Shown here piece by piece: positions 45,146-56,619 of a stretch of DNA of 64,000 bases. The notes beneath the pieces are model-generated. The model worked only from the letters and a program-made list of their open reading frames with translations, was not told the DNA's origin and did no database searches. How positions within the stretch are numbered: position 1 is the first letter of the stretch; the number at the start of each line of letters is the position of its first letter. This DNA is from Ornithodoros turicata (lineage: Eukaryota > Arthropoda > Arachnida > Ixodida > Argasidae), in NCBI RefSeq assembly GCF_037126465.1, contig NC_088202.1:120976123-121040122 (forward strand), given 5' to 3'. The position numbers and the translations under genes were made by a program.

Positions 45146-45339
45146 TGCCGCAGGTCCATCAAAAATTAGTAATGGCAGTCTTAAGGCAATTCACGTGTTC
45201 ACATCTGGCCAGTGAAATGTGTTTATGTACTTCAAGTACAGTGTCATGTCGCTTACTGCTCAAAGCCAAAATTCTTTGCGCGTTATAAATACGCAAAATG
45301 ACTAGTTTCTAAAATGCGTATTTTTGCTTCTTTTTACAG

Positions 45340-45364
45340 GTTAACAAAGAACGGCAAAGAAACG
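45340..45364 (+). CDS. candidate 25-base microexon
   Basis: The acceptor tttttgcttctttttacag and the donor ACG|gtaagcagc enclose gttaacaaag then aacggcaaagaaacg. Two of the three phases are open (LTKNGKET or VNKERQRN). Both splice sites are near consensus, which is rare by chance at this spacing, but no flanking plus-strand exon is recognised. It may be a pseudo-exon. Confidence 0.25.
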
Positions 45365-45379
45365 GTAAGCAGCTGCCAC

Positions 45380-47480
45380 ATTTACAACGCAACGTGTTGA
45401 GGTACTCACAAAATCCCGATTCCACAAATGTACGCCGAAGCCTAACACCCTCTGTACACTCGTAAAACGCACCGCCCCCGATTACACGTCAACCAGCCCA
45501 CACGCAACAGCCCTCGACGTCGCACTACATGAAGATGCACTTTAGGCTGATATACTGTGGCGAGAAAAGCGTCAACAAGCTAAACACTTGCCTCGACTAG
45601 ATCCCCTCGGCAGCTAATATCCAGCCGTGGTTACAGTACTTTTGACCCTTTGGAAACATGGTTCGCTCGCCCTAGCAACGGCAGCTACGGCGCGACAGCC
45701 ATCAAAGCGAGGAAAAATTGGGTGTCGTTAAAAGCTCGTTACCCAGGCGCGCAGAGGGTGCTACAATAAAGGGGGGAATGGCAATATTCCCGTCGAAGGC
45801 GAGTTGGATTCACACCGCAGACAAATGTCGGCTTTATGACGAGCGAAGGACGTGACGACAGTGAACGAATAAACTTCGTGCCAACGGTAAATAGCTACCA
45901 GAATGTAAGAATTTTGACTGGTCACTTGGCGAGACAGCGTTTCGCTCTGCTCACCAACGTTGCGATGTCGTCTGTCCCTGGTCATTAATCAAACGCTGGG
46001 CGTCGACCATTGAGGCAATGAGGTGAAAAACGAGGTTGTGTCCCTCTCTGCAAATGAGAATCAGAGTGCCACGCGAGAGGAACTTCCTTTTCTGCCCCCC
46101 AGCGAGGTCAACTTGACGTAAAGATAACCATCTCTGATAATGACATGAGTAAATTATAATGAATATCATAATCATAATGAGTAAACTGAGGAGCAATTAC
46201 AGCTTCTAGCCCGTATTTTAGCCTACTTAACTTTACACGCCATCAGAAATGTAAATAGTCCCCAAACTTCGAAACTTCCACGCATTCACTTTCGAAAGGG
46301 ACTAATGGTACTTCCCAAAATAACTGAAATTACTTTTTTTCGTTCTTTGTCTTCTTAGAGGTCAAAGCGCACGAGAATTTCCGTGCCCGAGTACTTGTCT
46401 CTTATTCCGCGCAAAGCAGTTCAAATGCTTCCGCATTAACGCAGGCCCCGGAGAAGTGTTTCAAATAGGTTTATTTATCGCTCGACAATATATTTCTATA
46501 CGGTGCTTAGTCTGCACATTTCTGTTTTCTTGACTGGAAAGGTAGACGTGGGAGCAGCCAGACAAAAACCCGACACGCCGCGGGACCCTCAATAGAGAGG
46601 CGTTCTCAAAGAAAGGCGGCCAAGCCATATGGTTTCAAGCGTCTACATTATCTCCTCATGCACGTTCAACATTTCCGAGCGGCTGCCTCGGCCCCGCTGC
46701 ACATTCACGTATACTTTATCGAGAGCTTGGATTTGCCGCCGAGTATTTCGGCGCACTGAGGAGGGAAGTTTTCATCTCGGGAACTTTCTTCTCTTTTCGA
46801 GACTGTTCTTATAAAAGCGGCTGTAACAAGAAATTCCACTATCTTTCCGTCTGTTTTCCTTTCTTCTCTTTTTGGAATAGCAAGCCGGCAGCCTGGACAA
46901 CCTTTCAGTTACCTTTCTTTAATACCCCCCCCCCCCACACACACACACTATCAATTTTCTTCTCTTTTTTTTTTTTTTTTTCGCGTTCGATGCGCCACTG
47001 TGATGACGTCGCATATTTGATAAGTGAGACACTTCATTAAGAGTGGATACGGTACACAAGCCAAGCGCCCTGCATGTAATCTGTACTTATGGTACTCTCT
47101 TCGCGAGAACTCCGGTGATGAGCCGAAAACATGTCAAAAACTCTCGTTCCATCCTGTATATCTTTTGCTTTGCCAATGAATGAAGCAACGCCGAGCACTG
47201 TGTTTCCATGCTTTATATCTTGCGTATAAATACAGTCGCATACATCATCTCCATCTATGAGTGCAGTGCTGCCAGCTTTCCCCGTCTGGTTGTCTGTCTA
47301 TAGTAGCCTTCCTGCTGCCGTTGCGAATAAGAAGATCCGAATACAGTCTCATTTGGTAACGAAATGCGACAGACAGACGAAAAGAAGAACTGGCTATGTG
47401 GCATACAGCATGTGAACAGAAAGAAAACCGTACATTTTCTTTCTTGCGCCATCACAACTCGTTTATCTTTACAGACGATG
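45380..47480. other. no supported gene
   Basis: About 2 kb with frames under 85 codons. Low-complexity stretches lie at 46925-46948 (poly(C), then (CA)n) and 46964-46981 (poly(T)). Confidence 0.4.
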
Positions 47481-47509
47481 CGTCTTTCTTTACTATGATT
47501 GAGGTGTGC

Positions 47510-47920
47510 GCGAGTGGGGTTACATCCGCGGGTACGCGCGACATCCTGATTTGCGGATGGAAATCGAGCGTCTTCAAATCCGCGCGGATAAAGTGTGGGT
47601 ACAACCACAAGCACTATCCGCAAGTAAGCCTTGCTGTTTCTGCTGAGGTCCCCATGGTAGAGTCACAATTGAGAGTACCCGGTAAATTCAAAATGGCGTC
47701 TCCAATTCTGTTATCCGTCATGTTCCCAAACAGTGCGCATACTCAGAAGTAGAAAGGTTTAAACTTAACATTGTTGTCATGCAGATTTTTTGTCCGCGAA
47801 TGTTATGGTCGCGGATGTGCACATGTACTCAATACCGCTCGGATGCGGCTACTGATGTGGTTGGAGAGCTTACAAACGCGGGTACCGTACTGATGCGAAC
47901 CCGCACTCACCTGCACCAAT
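47510..47920. repeat. GCGGAT/GCGGGTA motif-rich region
   Basis: Words such as ccgcgggtac, ttgcggatgg, ccgcgcggat, cgcggatgtg, gatgcggcta, gcgggtaccg and gcgaacccgc recur through about 400 bases in both orientations. A splice-bounded open stretch on the plus strand (acceptor gtttatctttacag at 47474, donor CAA|gtaagcc near 47622) lies across this motif field, so I prefer repeat to exon. Confidence 0.4.
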
Positions 47921-48292
47921 GATACCCGACGATAAAAGCTCCAAACAATTCTATTGAATAAGTTCACACACGACAGCGTTACACCAACGACGTTATCCAG
48001 CACCACCACATTTTTTCCCCTTTGTTCGGTTCCCCCTTCCTTGTTGGCGCGAAAGCTTTCTTCTGTTCCCTTCGAACACAACACGGAGAAGCAAAATAGG
48101 ATGAAGGACAGCGTGAAAGCGTCGAAGTCGAGGCGATCCCACAGGGAAAGAAAGTCAAGGCAAAAGTTTATCCACGCAAACAGACAAGTACGCGATCGAT
48201 ACAAGGTTTTCCGCGTGCATGCACTGCAGCACTGGTAGATGCGCGAAGAAAAAGGAGAGAGAAACTCCAGCACAGATATCCGAAACAAACAC

Positions 48293-48394
48293 CGAAGAAC
48301 TTCCTGACCTCCCGCTACACTTAGCTGACTGATCAATACGACAGCCTCTTGTGCTTCTTCCAAAAGTCGAGGTAACATAGTCTTGCTTGTCGAG
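48293..48394 (-). CDS. candidate internal exon, helical protein
   Basis: The acceptor ctgctccttcaag is preceded at a good distance by an exact TACTAAC branch-point sequence. The frame reads STSKTMLPRLLEEAQEAVVL, ISQLSVAGGQEVLR, to a weak donor (TCG|gtgttt). The same frame stays open far beyond the exon (about 236 codons, down to 47803), so its length alone is not evidence. It is on the same strand as, and upstream of, the acidic exons at 43.2-43.6 kb. An alternative donor (GAG|gtcagg) would give the phase those exons need. The link is speculative. Confidence 0.25.
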
Positions 48395-48516
48395 CTTGAA
48401 GGAGCAGTACAGTTGTTAGTACCATATGCAACACCGTGCTCGCTAGTTTTGTTTCTTTTATTCCAGGCGCGAGAGAAAGTAACTTTTGCGTATGCGTAAT
48501 TTAGCTGACGGCACAG

Positions 48517-48926
48517 TTAAAGGGGTTGCGACAGGTCATCCCAGGTTATCCCAGATACACTTATAAACGCGGCTCTTTACATCGATGTGAACCTGCATTG
48601 AAAGTTTCACAGCGAAGAGGGTAATAGAAGAAGGGAGAAAATGGGCGCCGCGGATACCGAAACTCATGCGGCTCTGACATCACAGCCCTCGCCGACGCCA
48701 GTGAGGCAGCGCACGAGATTTCACGTGGTTACGGTTGCCAATGGGAATGGACGCAGTTCTGAGCGCTGTGACGTCTGCGCTTTGCTCGGGAGGGTGTTCG
48801 AGGGCTTGTATCTCGCTAAGTACGACACGTAGAAGAAAAATTCTTCTTCCCCAGTATGCTGGCGTGCTGTACAATGCGTCCATGTTGTAATGAACCACAT
48901 CTGTGAAAGTGTCCCAACCCCTTTAA
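48517..48926. mobile_element. MITE, TTAA-AGGGGTTG ends, about 410 bp
   Basis: The left end TTAAAGGGGTTGCGACA and the reverse-complemented right end TTAAAGGGGTTGGGACA differ at one base in 17. CAG precedes the left end (48514-48516) and follows the right (48927-48929). Either the element is AGGGGTTG..CAACCCCT with TTAA duplicated, as in piggyBac-type insertion, or TTAA belongs to the termini and CAG is a 3-bp duplication. The interior is non-coding (an open frame at 48641-48832 is not conserved). A diverged relative lies at 28588-28750. Confidence 0.78.
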
Positions 48927-49018
48927 CAGTACCGTAGCGTGAGCCGTTGTTTACAAGGAATGCAAGGAAGTCCATGCCGTAAAATGCTAGCTATTTCCAA
49001 CGGTGAAAAAGTCCATAC

Positions 49019-49184
49019 ATGGAACGCAAGACTGTGTTTTTTCTTTTCTCTCTTTTTTTTTTTATGGTTGTAGTTTTTCAATTATCAAGCGTAAAAACTT
49101 TTTCTGACCTCTTGCAATTGTCGAACATAATAGAAAGAGGTGCTCCAATGTGCATATTAGAAGATTTGGTTTTCAAGCACACTG
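49019..49184 (+). CDS. candidate first exon with signal peptide
   Basis: ATG at 49019 in good context (catATGG), then MERKTVFFLFSLFFFMVVVF, a classical charged-plus-hydrophobic signal sequence, then QLSSVKTFSDLLQLSNIIER and CILEDLVFKHT, ending at a strong donor (CTG|gtgagttt). An acceptor at about 49230 would continue the frame with GIALHWCTSSNSSESK to a TAA at 49416-49418 that overlaps AATAAA. The implied intron is only 46 bases, short for a tick. The hydrophobic core is encoded by a T-rich tract, which weakens the case. I recognise no family. Confidence 0.25.
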
Positions 49185-49374
49185 GTGAGTTTCATTTCTG
49201 AACTACGGATAATACCGCTAGATTTGCCAGGCATAGCACTGCATTGGTGCACTTCTTCGAACTCGTCCGAGAGCAAAGTACGTCCCAGTAATTTTTCAGT
49301 GATGAAGCAGAGGGGAGAATCAGCGTCTGTTCTGTCTCTGTCCTGCATGAATTATTTTTTGTTCCTGTACGGAA

Positions 49375-49436
49375 TCGATAATGATAAAAAAATCGAGGCG
49401 CAAGGGCGATGGAAATAAACGAATTGAATTGAATAA
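49375..49436 (+). mobile_element. possible LINE 3' end with (GAATT)n tail
   Basis: The stretch ggaaataaacgaattgaattgaataag has a short tandem tail behind an AATAAA-like word, as in several non-LTR 3' ends. No coding remnant is recognised upstream. Confidence 0.3.
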
Positions 49437-49619
49437 GATTGATTTCAGAACATCTTGCATACGAAGAAAAAAAAAAAAGGAAAGGTGGTCTACCTCCGAG
49501 AGAAAGGTCCGCGAGGGTTTGCGCAGAATTTACTTTTGTCAGTTTCAAATAATTTTTTAAGTATAATTAAAAAAAGTTTTATCTGATACATTAATCATTA
49601 GTTAAATATTACATTAATT

Positions 49620-51950
49620 GCATTAATTCGGCCGATATAACCCTACACCAAAACGACGTAAAATTATGTCATTAAAGAAACAAGAATAAGGAAACGGCGC
49701 TCGCACTTTGAACAGTTTGAACGTCCACTTGGTGTGCGTCATGAACGGGAAGATGTGGTCACCTGCATTAGTGTACAGTCTATCAAGCTCAAAACAGACG
49801 CTCTCCGGCGACTGGTGTAATGTCCTCATGGCTGGAAAGCGTCTTCGACGGTTCCTGAAGTCACATTTTATGTTGTGCGAATCGTAAACTGTCTCGGTCG
49901 GTACAGACCAGAGAAGACGAAGGAAACAAAACGTTCTCCACGGGACAAGTGTGTGAGACTTGCGGGCACCGGAATGCCGTAATCGCGTTAGCAGTCCTCC
50001 AGGACCACAGCCAGGGTGATAAGCAGTGATGAAACACAGCGCTCTGACCATTCCAGACCAGTGCTTTCTTTTCTTAGACAGGAGTGGAGAGCTACTTGTG
50101 GCAGAATGGGGCGCCAGCATTATGAGGTACAAAGCAAAACTTGTTTACACTTGGAAGTAATGCAATGCGGGGCTTTTCTGTGCTATTGCGGCATCAATTT
50201 TAGCTTTAACGTTAAAGACTTAAATTGTTTCGTATGATATACGAAACAAAGAAAATTGCGTGTATTCATGGATATTGTACGACGTGCAACATTTGTCACG
50301 GAATGTCGAGTGAGCTTTACCAATGAGGTCTGAAAATGCTAGAAGTGTTGCGGGATTTGTACGCAAGAGAAATACTGCGATGTTACATAAACGTACTTGG
50401 GTATTTCTATATACTTTACGAAGTATGCAAAAGAATATTAAGTTTTCGCTTTTATACAAATGTAACAAAATGTGCAGCAATCTCAGAGAGTTTGACGCCA
50501 GCAACCATTATTATGAATTGATATAAAGACATCCGCACATCCGCAACCTCGAAAGTTGTATTTAAATCAATATGGGATTGCGTCAATGCGTTTTAGCAGC
50601 GTCAATGTGAACGTTCCGTAACAGACGGGACACAATTACGCGTGACTCCCCTTTAACCAGCATGGAGGGCGCCTCACGAGCCCTTGCTGAGCTCTGTGAG
50701 TGAGGCTCGCAACCAAATCGAAGCACAAAATCGGTTCGTGCGTGATAACAGTAATTACTCGATCGACTTTAACCGGAACTGTAGCAGTCTTTGCGGAAAT
50801 TCCATATAGTGGAAGCCTTCGAATCAGGCATGTTCTAGACATTCTATTTGCAACGCAACAGGTTCCCATAGTCCTTTGTGGTCGATTCATAGGTACGACA
50901 AACAAGCAAACTCAGTTCCTCATCCCCTCAACGTACCAGGGACTATGGTAAAAGAAACAATACAATGTGGACACGTGCTAGCCTTTCGGAAGCCTGGCAA
51001 TGAATAATGCAAAGGGACAAAGAACACAACTTACGCAAGAGGCGTCCAAAACAAAGACGGTGGACACGATTAAGAACTTTGAAATTTCCCCCGGGAAAGT
51101 GCCAGCCGCGAGACAGCAAAACACTTCCACTCCAAGGATGAGAAAACATTTAAGAAAACAGGAGCGGTCCACGAGCCAATTTCGCTGCTGCACCGACAAC
51201 GAAGGCAAAAGAATAGAAAAGACAATCAATTTGCTGCGTGCGCACAAGATAGGAAGGGCGACGTCGCCAGAGCTGTAACGTCACACGACAGCTAGGGCAC
51301 GCAGCTTAGCGTGCTACTTGTTGGTTCATTTCATGCGGTTTCCATCGACCTGGAGTACTGCACGGTGTTCACTGTCGCGCGAGGGAAAAAATAAACATGA
51401 AGACAAGCAACGTCAGTCACTTGGTGGATGTTACACCACAGGCAGCAACCCACGAGAGCGCCGAGGTTACACGTTAGGGTAGTTGCCATTACCTATATTA
51501 CTTCCAATTTGACTTTTTTTTTTCTCGCCTCTCTTTTCACCACTATTTTGTACTTTCTTCTTCCCTCCACACAGGTGAGGACATTCGCGCCGATTCCCCT
51601 TTCTCTAGATGTTGTTTCGCATCCTGTAAGACTTGGTTTCCGCCAATATTTCGAGTAGTGCCTCGCATGCACGCGTGCGTTGCTACTTCGGTGTGCACCG
51701 TGTGTTCACATTCGTAGGGACAAGAGAGGATTGTAGGTTATAACGACAAGCACATTTCGGGCATATCATAGCTCAGTACACGAGCAGTGCGCATTGACTG
51801 ACCCGACTGTTTTATTGCGTGCCCCACATAGGACACACCAGAAAATGCCGAAACTGGTGCATATAGTGTGAAACAAGAAGGGGGCAAACGAACAAAGTAG
51901 TGTGCGGAAGTTGTCGCTAATATCACCTTGAGTTTGAGGCCGGACACGAA
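49620..51950. other. no supported feature
   Basis: The longest frame is 169 codons on the minus strand (49623-50132), with no motif, signal peptide or splice support. Several 80-95 codon frames on both strands overlap each other. Confidence 0.35.
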
Positions 51951-51958
51951 CTCGCACA

Positions 51959-51982
51959 CAAGAGAGAGAGAGAAAGAGAGAC
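51959..51982. repeat. (GA)n tract
   Basis: agagagagagagaaagagag directly upstream of the LINE fragment. Confidence 0.85.
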
Positions 51983-51996
51983 ACACACAAAAAAAA

Positions 51997-52475
51997 ATGT
52001 CAAGAAGAGTTGATCCAACGTTCGCTTTCCGGATGCCGCGAAGCACCTCTTGTCAAGACGCTGCATTAATTCATCGGATGCGACTCAATGTGGCTTTTAC
52101 AGCTCAGTACCGTTACCGCTCGAGACAAGTTGACTCTCCCAGATGCCGCCACTGCGGCGACCTGGAAGATGTAGAGCACATTCTTCTTCACTGCCCACGC
52201 TACCAACCTTAACCACACTTTCCGGGTCTTTCAGTCAGCTGGACTCTCGCCCCTTCTCTTTGTCAAAATTGCTTGGTCCATGACCGCATCCAGCCCACCA
52301 ACACTCTGCCCTCAAAGCTCTTCTGACCTTATTGGACACCGTAGGACTTGGGTCCTTACTGTGAAGCGACTCATTATTCTATTACATCACCAGCAGCAAT
52401 GTGGTAGGGTATCGCCCCCTGACGATGAAACTCTGAAACCGTCATAATCATCAAATAAAGTAGTTGTTGTTGCCA
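51997..52475 (+). mobile_element. 5'-truncated LINE, reverse-transcriptase C-terminus and 3' UTR
   Basis: The frame from 51997 to TAA at 52210 reads SCQDAALIHRMRLNVAFTAQ, then CRHCGDLEDVEHILLHCPRY, the terminal cysteine/histidine knuckle of I/R1-type non-LTR elements (C..CG....VEH.L..C). Degenerate sequence and a UTR follow to a terminal aatcatcaaataaagtagtt with gttgttg. The start coincides with a GA/A-rich tract. The copy lacks all polymerase motifs. Confidence 0.75.
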
Positions 52476-52479
52476 GGAT

Positions 52480-54200
52480 GAGGCTCAGAATTGCATCGGC
52501 AGCTATCGCGTCAAGTCAGGACGTCTAAAATTATAACGCATCATCACGTGTGTATTACCTGTACTTGTCTACATGCTTGTCCAACATTACGAAAATGTCT
52601 CGAAATTACTTTAGAAAGGCTGCCCCGTGCCACTAAGACTGAACTAAGACTAAGGAACAGGAACAGGAAACAGGAACTAAGACTGAAATCGCTCGCGAAT
52701 ATAAGACATCATTATATCGACTACCCTGGGAACAGCTCCGAGCTTCATATTGCTAGACAGGCTGCTGTATCGCTCGCCGGCTTGGGCACGACGCCATAAA
52801 CGTCGTCTAACCTTTCCTCCCCTGTTTCCATAGAGATGGTCTCCTAAAAGTCATAATTAAACGTGTGGCAATGGCTGCAGCGTCCTCCCTCTATCACTCT
52901 AATTATTGTAAAGAAATCTAACCCCTTCCGCAGCAGATATTCAGTACGACGTGAAGTCATCGGAGCGGGGTCAGCACTGGAGATAGCAGACTGCTCCGCA
53001 GTTAGGCAACATTTCTTCTACATAATAGTGATATTGTTTGCTTCTTTTCTCTCTTTTCTTTTTTTTTTTTTTTTTCGCCGTGCTGTATTTACACAATTCG
53101 TGTTAGATATCAGAACCTTTGGTTTCACGAACATTTTCCAGCTATGCGAAAATGAATTGTAATCCGTGGAGAATCTAGTCTTTCTAGAGAATGCTTGTCT
53201 TTCTCTTTGTCGGTCTGTGTGTCCTTTTTTTTTACCTTTTGTGGTTCGGTTCAGAGTTTCGTAAGACGTGAGACAGACATGTCTGTCGATGCTCTGTATG
53301 TCGTCCAATACGTCATGGAGCTTGGCAGTTCATCACTGTACTTTCCTTTATTCATTTATCTAAGTCGTGTCGAGAAAATGAAAGGGCGTTGGAGAGACCA
53401 CTTTATTTTGACCTCGACGGAGCCACTACAAACGAGAGTTATCCTATCCCCACGTCTCATGCTGTACAGCGGCTTTTTGCATGATTTGTAAGACTATACG
53501 GCGTTTCCAAATATCCCGTAGCTTTTGTCTGTTTTCAACGGCACAGCAAGTCTACCTTGCGTGTCTTATTTCTGGTTTAGTTCTTCAAATAAACACGTAT
53601 CCCCTCCCCACCGTAGCCTTTAACGAACCAGAATGCCATCACGTGTTTAGAAATGCACAAATACAGTAAGCAATTGAAAATTCGCCGAAAGCTAATAGGA
53701 CACGCGTCAGTCTTAGCACGGCAATTGCTGCCTCAATGGGAGCGATGTAATAGAGGAAACTTTAACGAGTTGGATTCCCACGAGAGCTCTGTACGATAGA
53801 TTGTTTTTGGGAAAGAATGCGAAGGATGGAACAGCGTCACGAAAAACAGCGTCTTCTTAAAGAAGGAAGAGGAGCGCAAGATTCACCGTGCAACACACTG
53901 CAGACAAATTGCCAGGTTTTATGTGAAGGGCGGAAAAAGGTGGTTTCACTACATGCGGTTGAACACACCTATAGCGCTCGCGATAATGTTATGTTATTCC
54001 GTTCACTTAGATGCATTTGCCTTCCGACCATCCATAGCGTACGTAAGCGTCAAACTCTATTAGTTAACGCAACGTAAAGCTCATTGGTGAAGTTGCGTAC
54101 GCCATGTACCGTTGCATTATGCGCGTCAAGTTTCCCAAATGTGAGAGGCCGGGTTTAATGTCGGTTTCAAGAAACGTAAGTAAAAACCGTCCAAGAAAAT
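52480..54200. other. no supported feature
   Basis: Contains a direct repeat of aggaacaggaa type near 52650-52680, poly(T) tracts at 53057-53074 and 53226-53233, and frames up to about 100 codons. No gene or paired element seen. Confidence 0.35.
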
Positions 54201-54203
54201 AGA

Positions 54204-54344
54204 GAGTTTTAGCAGACCGTTGATAACGTGGCTTGCGTCAAACCGTATCAACCGGATCCAATCAGTGGATAAGATTCTGAGTCACGCGCGACTAGGATTG
54301 GTTCCGATAGACACGATAATCTTATCAACGGTATACTAAAACTC
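54204..54344. mobile_element. short MITE, 141 bp
   Basis: The left end GAGTTTTAGCAGACCGTTGA and the reverse-complemented right end GAGTTTTAGTATACCGTTGA match at 18 of 20 bases and continue with TAA. The interior is short and non-coding. No target duplication identified. Confidence 0.75.
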
Positions 54345-54959
54345 ACTAATATTATTGCGTACGAAACACAATAACGCACCGTACGTGGAGTTCTGACGAA
54401 GATTGCGCTTTCTTTCTTTTCTTTTTTTTTTTCTTTTGGTAAGCACGCAAAAAAAGTGTTCAACCCGCTTCCTCAATTTGGCGTTCGACCGTATTAAAAC
54501 GGAAACGCGAGTGTCCAATTATGTGGTGCAAGTGTGTGTATAATACCAGGCATGAAAAGAGAAAATAGACTCATCCCAAGACGGGAGTCGGTCTGCAGGG
54601 CACTAGCAATTAGGAAATTACGGCCCACCGGCGCAGGCGCGTTTAATTAAACCGGCCTGTGAAGGGCAAAATGCCCTGGTGAATGGGCGAGGGTCTATGC
54701 CAGAGTTTAGCCAGGCAGGAGTAAATTTCAAAAAGGATAGCAGAGGGGGAAAAACAAGACACGCCTCTCTAATCCGATTACCCAGGTGCTTCCAAATTTC
54801 CTGCCCGCAAACACAGCTTGAAGCCGGAACCGGCGACCGCTAGTTCGATAAAGGAGGATTTCAATTTCGCTTCGCGTTCGGCTTAAAAAATTGCTTTGAC
54901 AGAATCATGTCCTTGCGGGCGGCAGCTAGGAATCAGGAGTGTTGGCGGCAGCAGAGGGC

Positions 54960-55815
54960 AGTAATACCCATATTTTGTATTATAATACTAATACATAATA
55001 CTTCCTAGAAATTGGTATTATAATACTAATACGTAATCCTTTTATTCTGAGGTATTATAATACATAATACTTGTGTGTATTACACAAGTAATACTAGTAC
55101 TACATTGATACGTAACTTTAAGAGAAAGAAAGGAGAAGAAAAGCAGTAATATATTCGTATACAATCTCAGCAGTACTTATCGAGACAGTCATTCTCCAAT
55201 CACATTTATTTCAGGTGCTTACATTTTTAGCATGTTCTCAAAGGGAAGTCCTCTATAGTGCATCGCCTCTCCGGGTATGATGAGATAGCGCTGATCAATA
55301 CGATCACAGTGAACAGCTTGCTCTCAGTGTAACAGAGTCTTGATTTCGTCCAATCTGAACGATAAAATGTGGGCCGTTCAAAAGTGTGTGACCGTCCATA
55401 GTGCAACCGCCTACAGGGGTGACTGGACTGGAGGCACTCTTTCATACGACAAAGAACTTGCCATGGGATGACTCATTCTTATGGACGCTGAACTGCAAGG
55501 AATGCGGGGAAGCCACCCGTAACCTCAGGCACCGAGGTTACTCCTATTGGGATAATTTAGGACAGGGGAATAATAGGAGCCTTGTTCGTACACAAATGTT
55601 TTCGGGACAGGAAAAATTACAGATAAAGGACACTCAGCAGGTCGGACTACGACCTCTGGAAAAGTATTACACCTTCAAAAGTATTATAATCCGTGTAATA
55701 CATCGATTTTGTGTATTATAATACAGATACAAATACATTTCGAAAATGAGTGTTATAATACATAATACAAATACCCAAAGAAATTACAGTAATAGTATTA
55801 CAATACAAAGTAGCA
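54960..55815. mobile_element. element with paired ATAATAC arrays
   Basis: Two blocks (about 54970-55110 and 55660-55815) are packed with GTATTATAATAC-type palindromes and TAATAC words, in mirror arrangement around about 550 bases of unrelated sequence. The overall plan matches the hAT element at 18263 (motif arrays at both ends), but I could not define exact termini or an 8-bp duplication. A plus-strand frame at 55401-55721 in the middle is unsupported. Confidence 0.5.
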
Positions 55816-56059
55816 GCAGCACGACAAGCAGCCAATGGAGGATAAACGTAGAACAGAATTCTCTACGCGTTCTCGTGCAGCACGACTGTTGGCGACGGCG
55901 ATTGAGCTTCTACAAATAAATGGTCTTTTATTTTTTTCACTCGCACCATGGCCATTGGATGATCTCTGGCATAGCACTAACGCGTACTTGCATAGCCAAG
56001 AGGTTGCGAGGAACGCGCTCCTGGGCTAGAGTTCCGTTTGGGCGGAAGAGCGTGGTCAC

Positions 56060-56305
56060 TTTCTTCCCAATCCAAGTGTTTGTGTTTCACACCCAAACGG
56101 ACTGGTTCTTCTACGCCAATGAGCAATGTCCTACTCTCGTGCCACCTGGACTTTCTCAATCTCTCCTTGCCTGGGTTGCTCCTGACCACTGCCGTTTTCT
56201 GCTGGATTCCGCTTTCATGGACATTCTTCGACACTGACCCTTTGGGCACCTTTCGCTAGAGATAGCCAGAGGCGTTTAATGAGGCCAAGACTGAGAGGCA
56301 CTTTG
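56060..56305 (+). repeat. left arm of diverged inverted duplicate
   Basis: Shares, in inverted orientation with 56620-56880, the words tttgtgtttcacacc, gggttgctcctg, ccgctttcatgg, gagatagccagaggcgtttaatgagg and gatgagaggcacttt (here gactgagaggcacttt). Read on the minus strand both arms give a related peptide (KVPLSLGLIKR; NGSGQEQP). The arm may derive from a mobile coding sequence. Confidence 0.65.
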
Positions 56306-56619
56306 CAAGCTCGATTTTTTATTTTTCGTTTAGTGTGCAACCCGCTTATAAAGCCGCTTTTTTATATTGATATATTACGTCATCTACTGCGCATATTTAT
56401 ATACACGTTCCATGTATACGTTCATATTCGACTCGGCAACATAGACAGCGCTCTGAGAACTTTTTTGAAACACGTTCTTCGGGTGGATGAACGATGTTTC
56501 GAACGAACTCGGCGGAGGTCTAGCCAAGATGCGCACCTTCTTGATGCACGTAGTTCTTTGAGCAAGCATTACTGGAGTGCGTATCATCAAGAGTCATCTT
56601 CGACGCTATGAAGGCGATG

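Noticed and set aside
47474..47622. Splice-bounded plus-strand exon with three cysteines
   Set aside because: The stretch is built from GCGGAT/GCGGGTA words shared with the non-coding sequence at 47790-47920, so repeat origin is more likely.
48641..48832. Plus-strand 63-codon frame with cysteines
   Set aside because: It lies wholly inside the 48517-48926 MITE and is not conserved in the related copy at 28588-28750.
49623..50132. Minus-strand frame of 169 codons
   Set aside because: Its length is expected by chance at this scale, with no motif, signal peptide or splice support.
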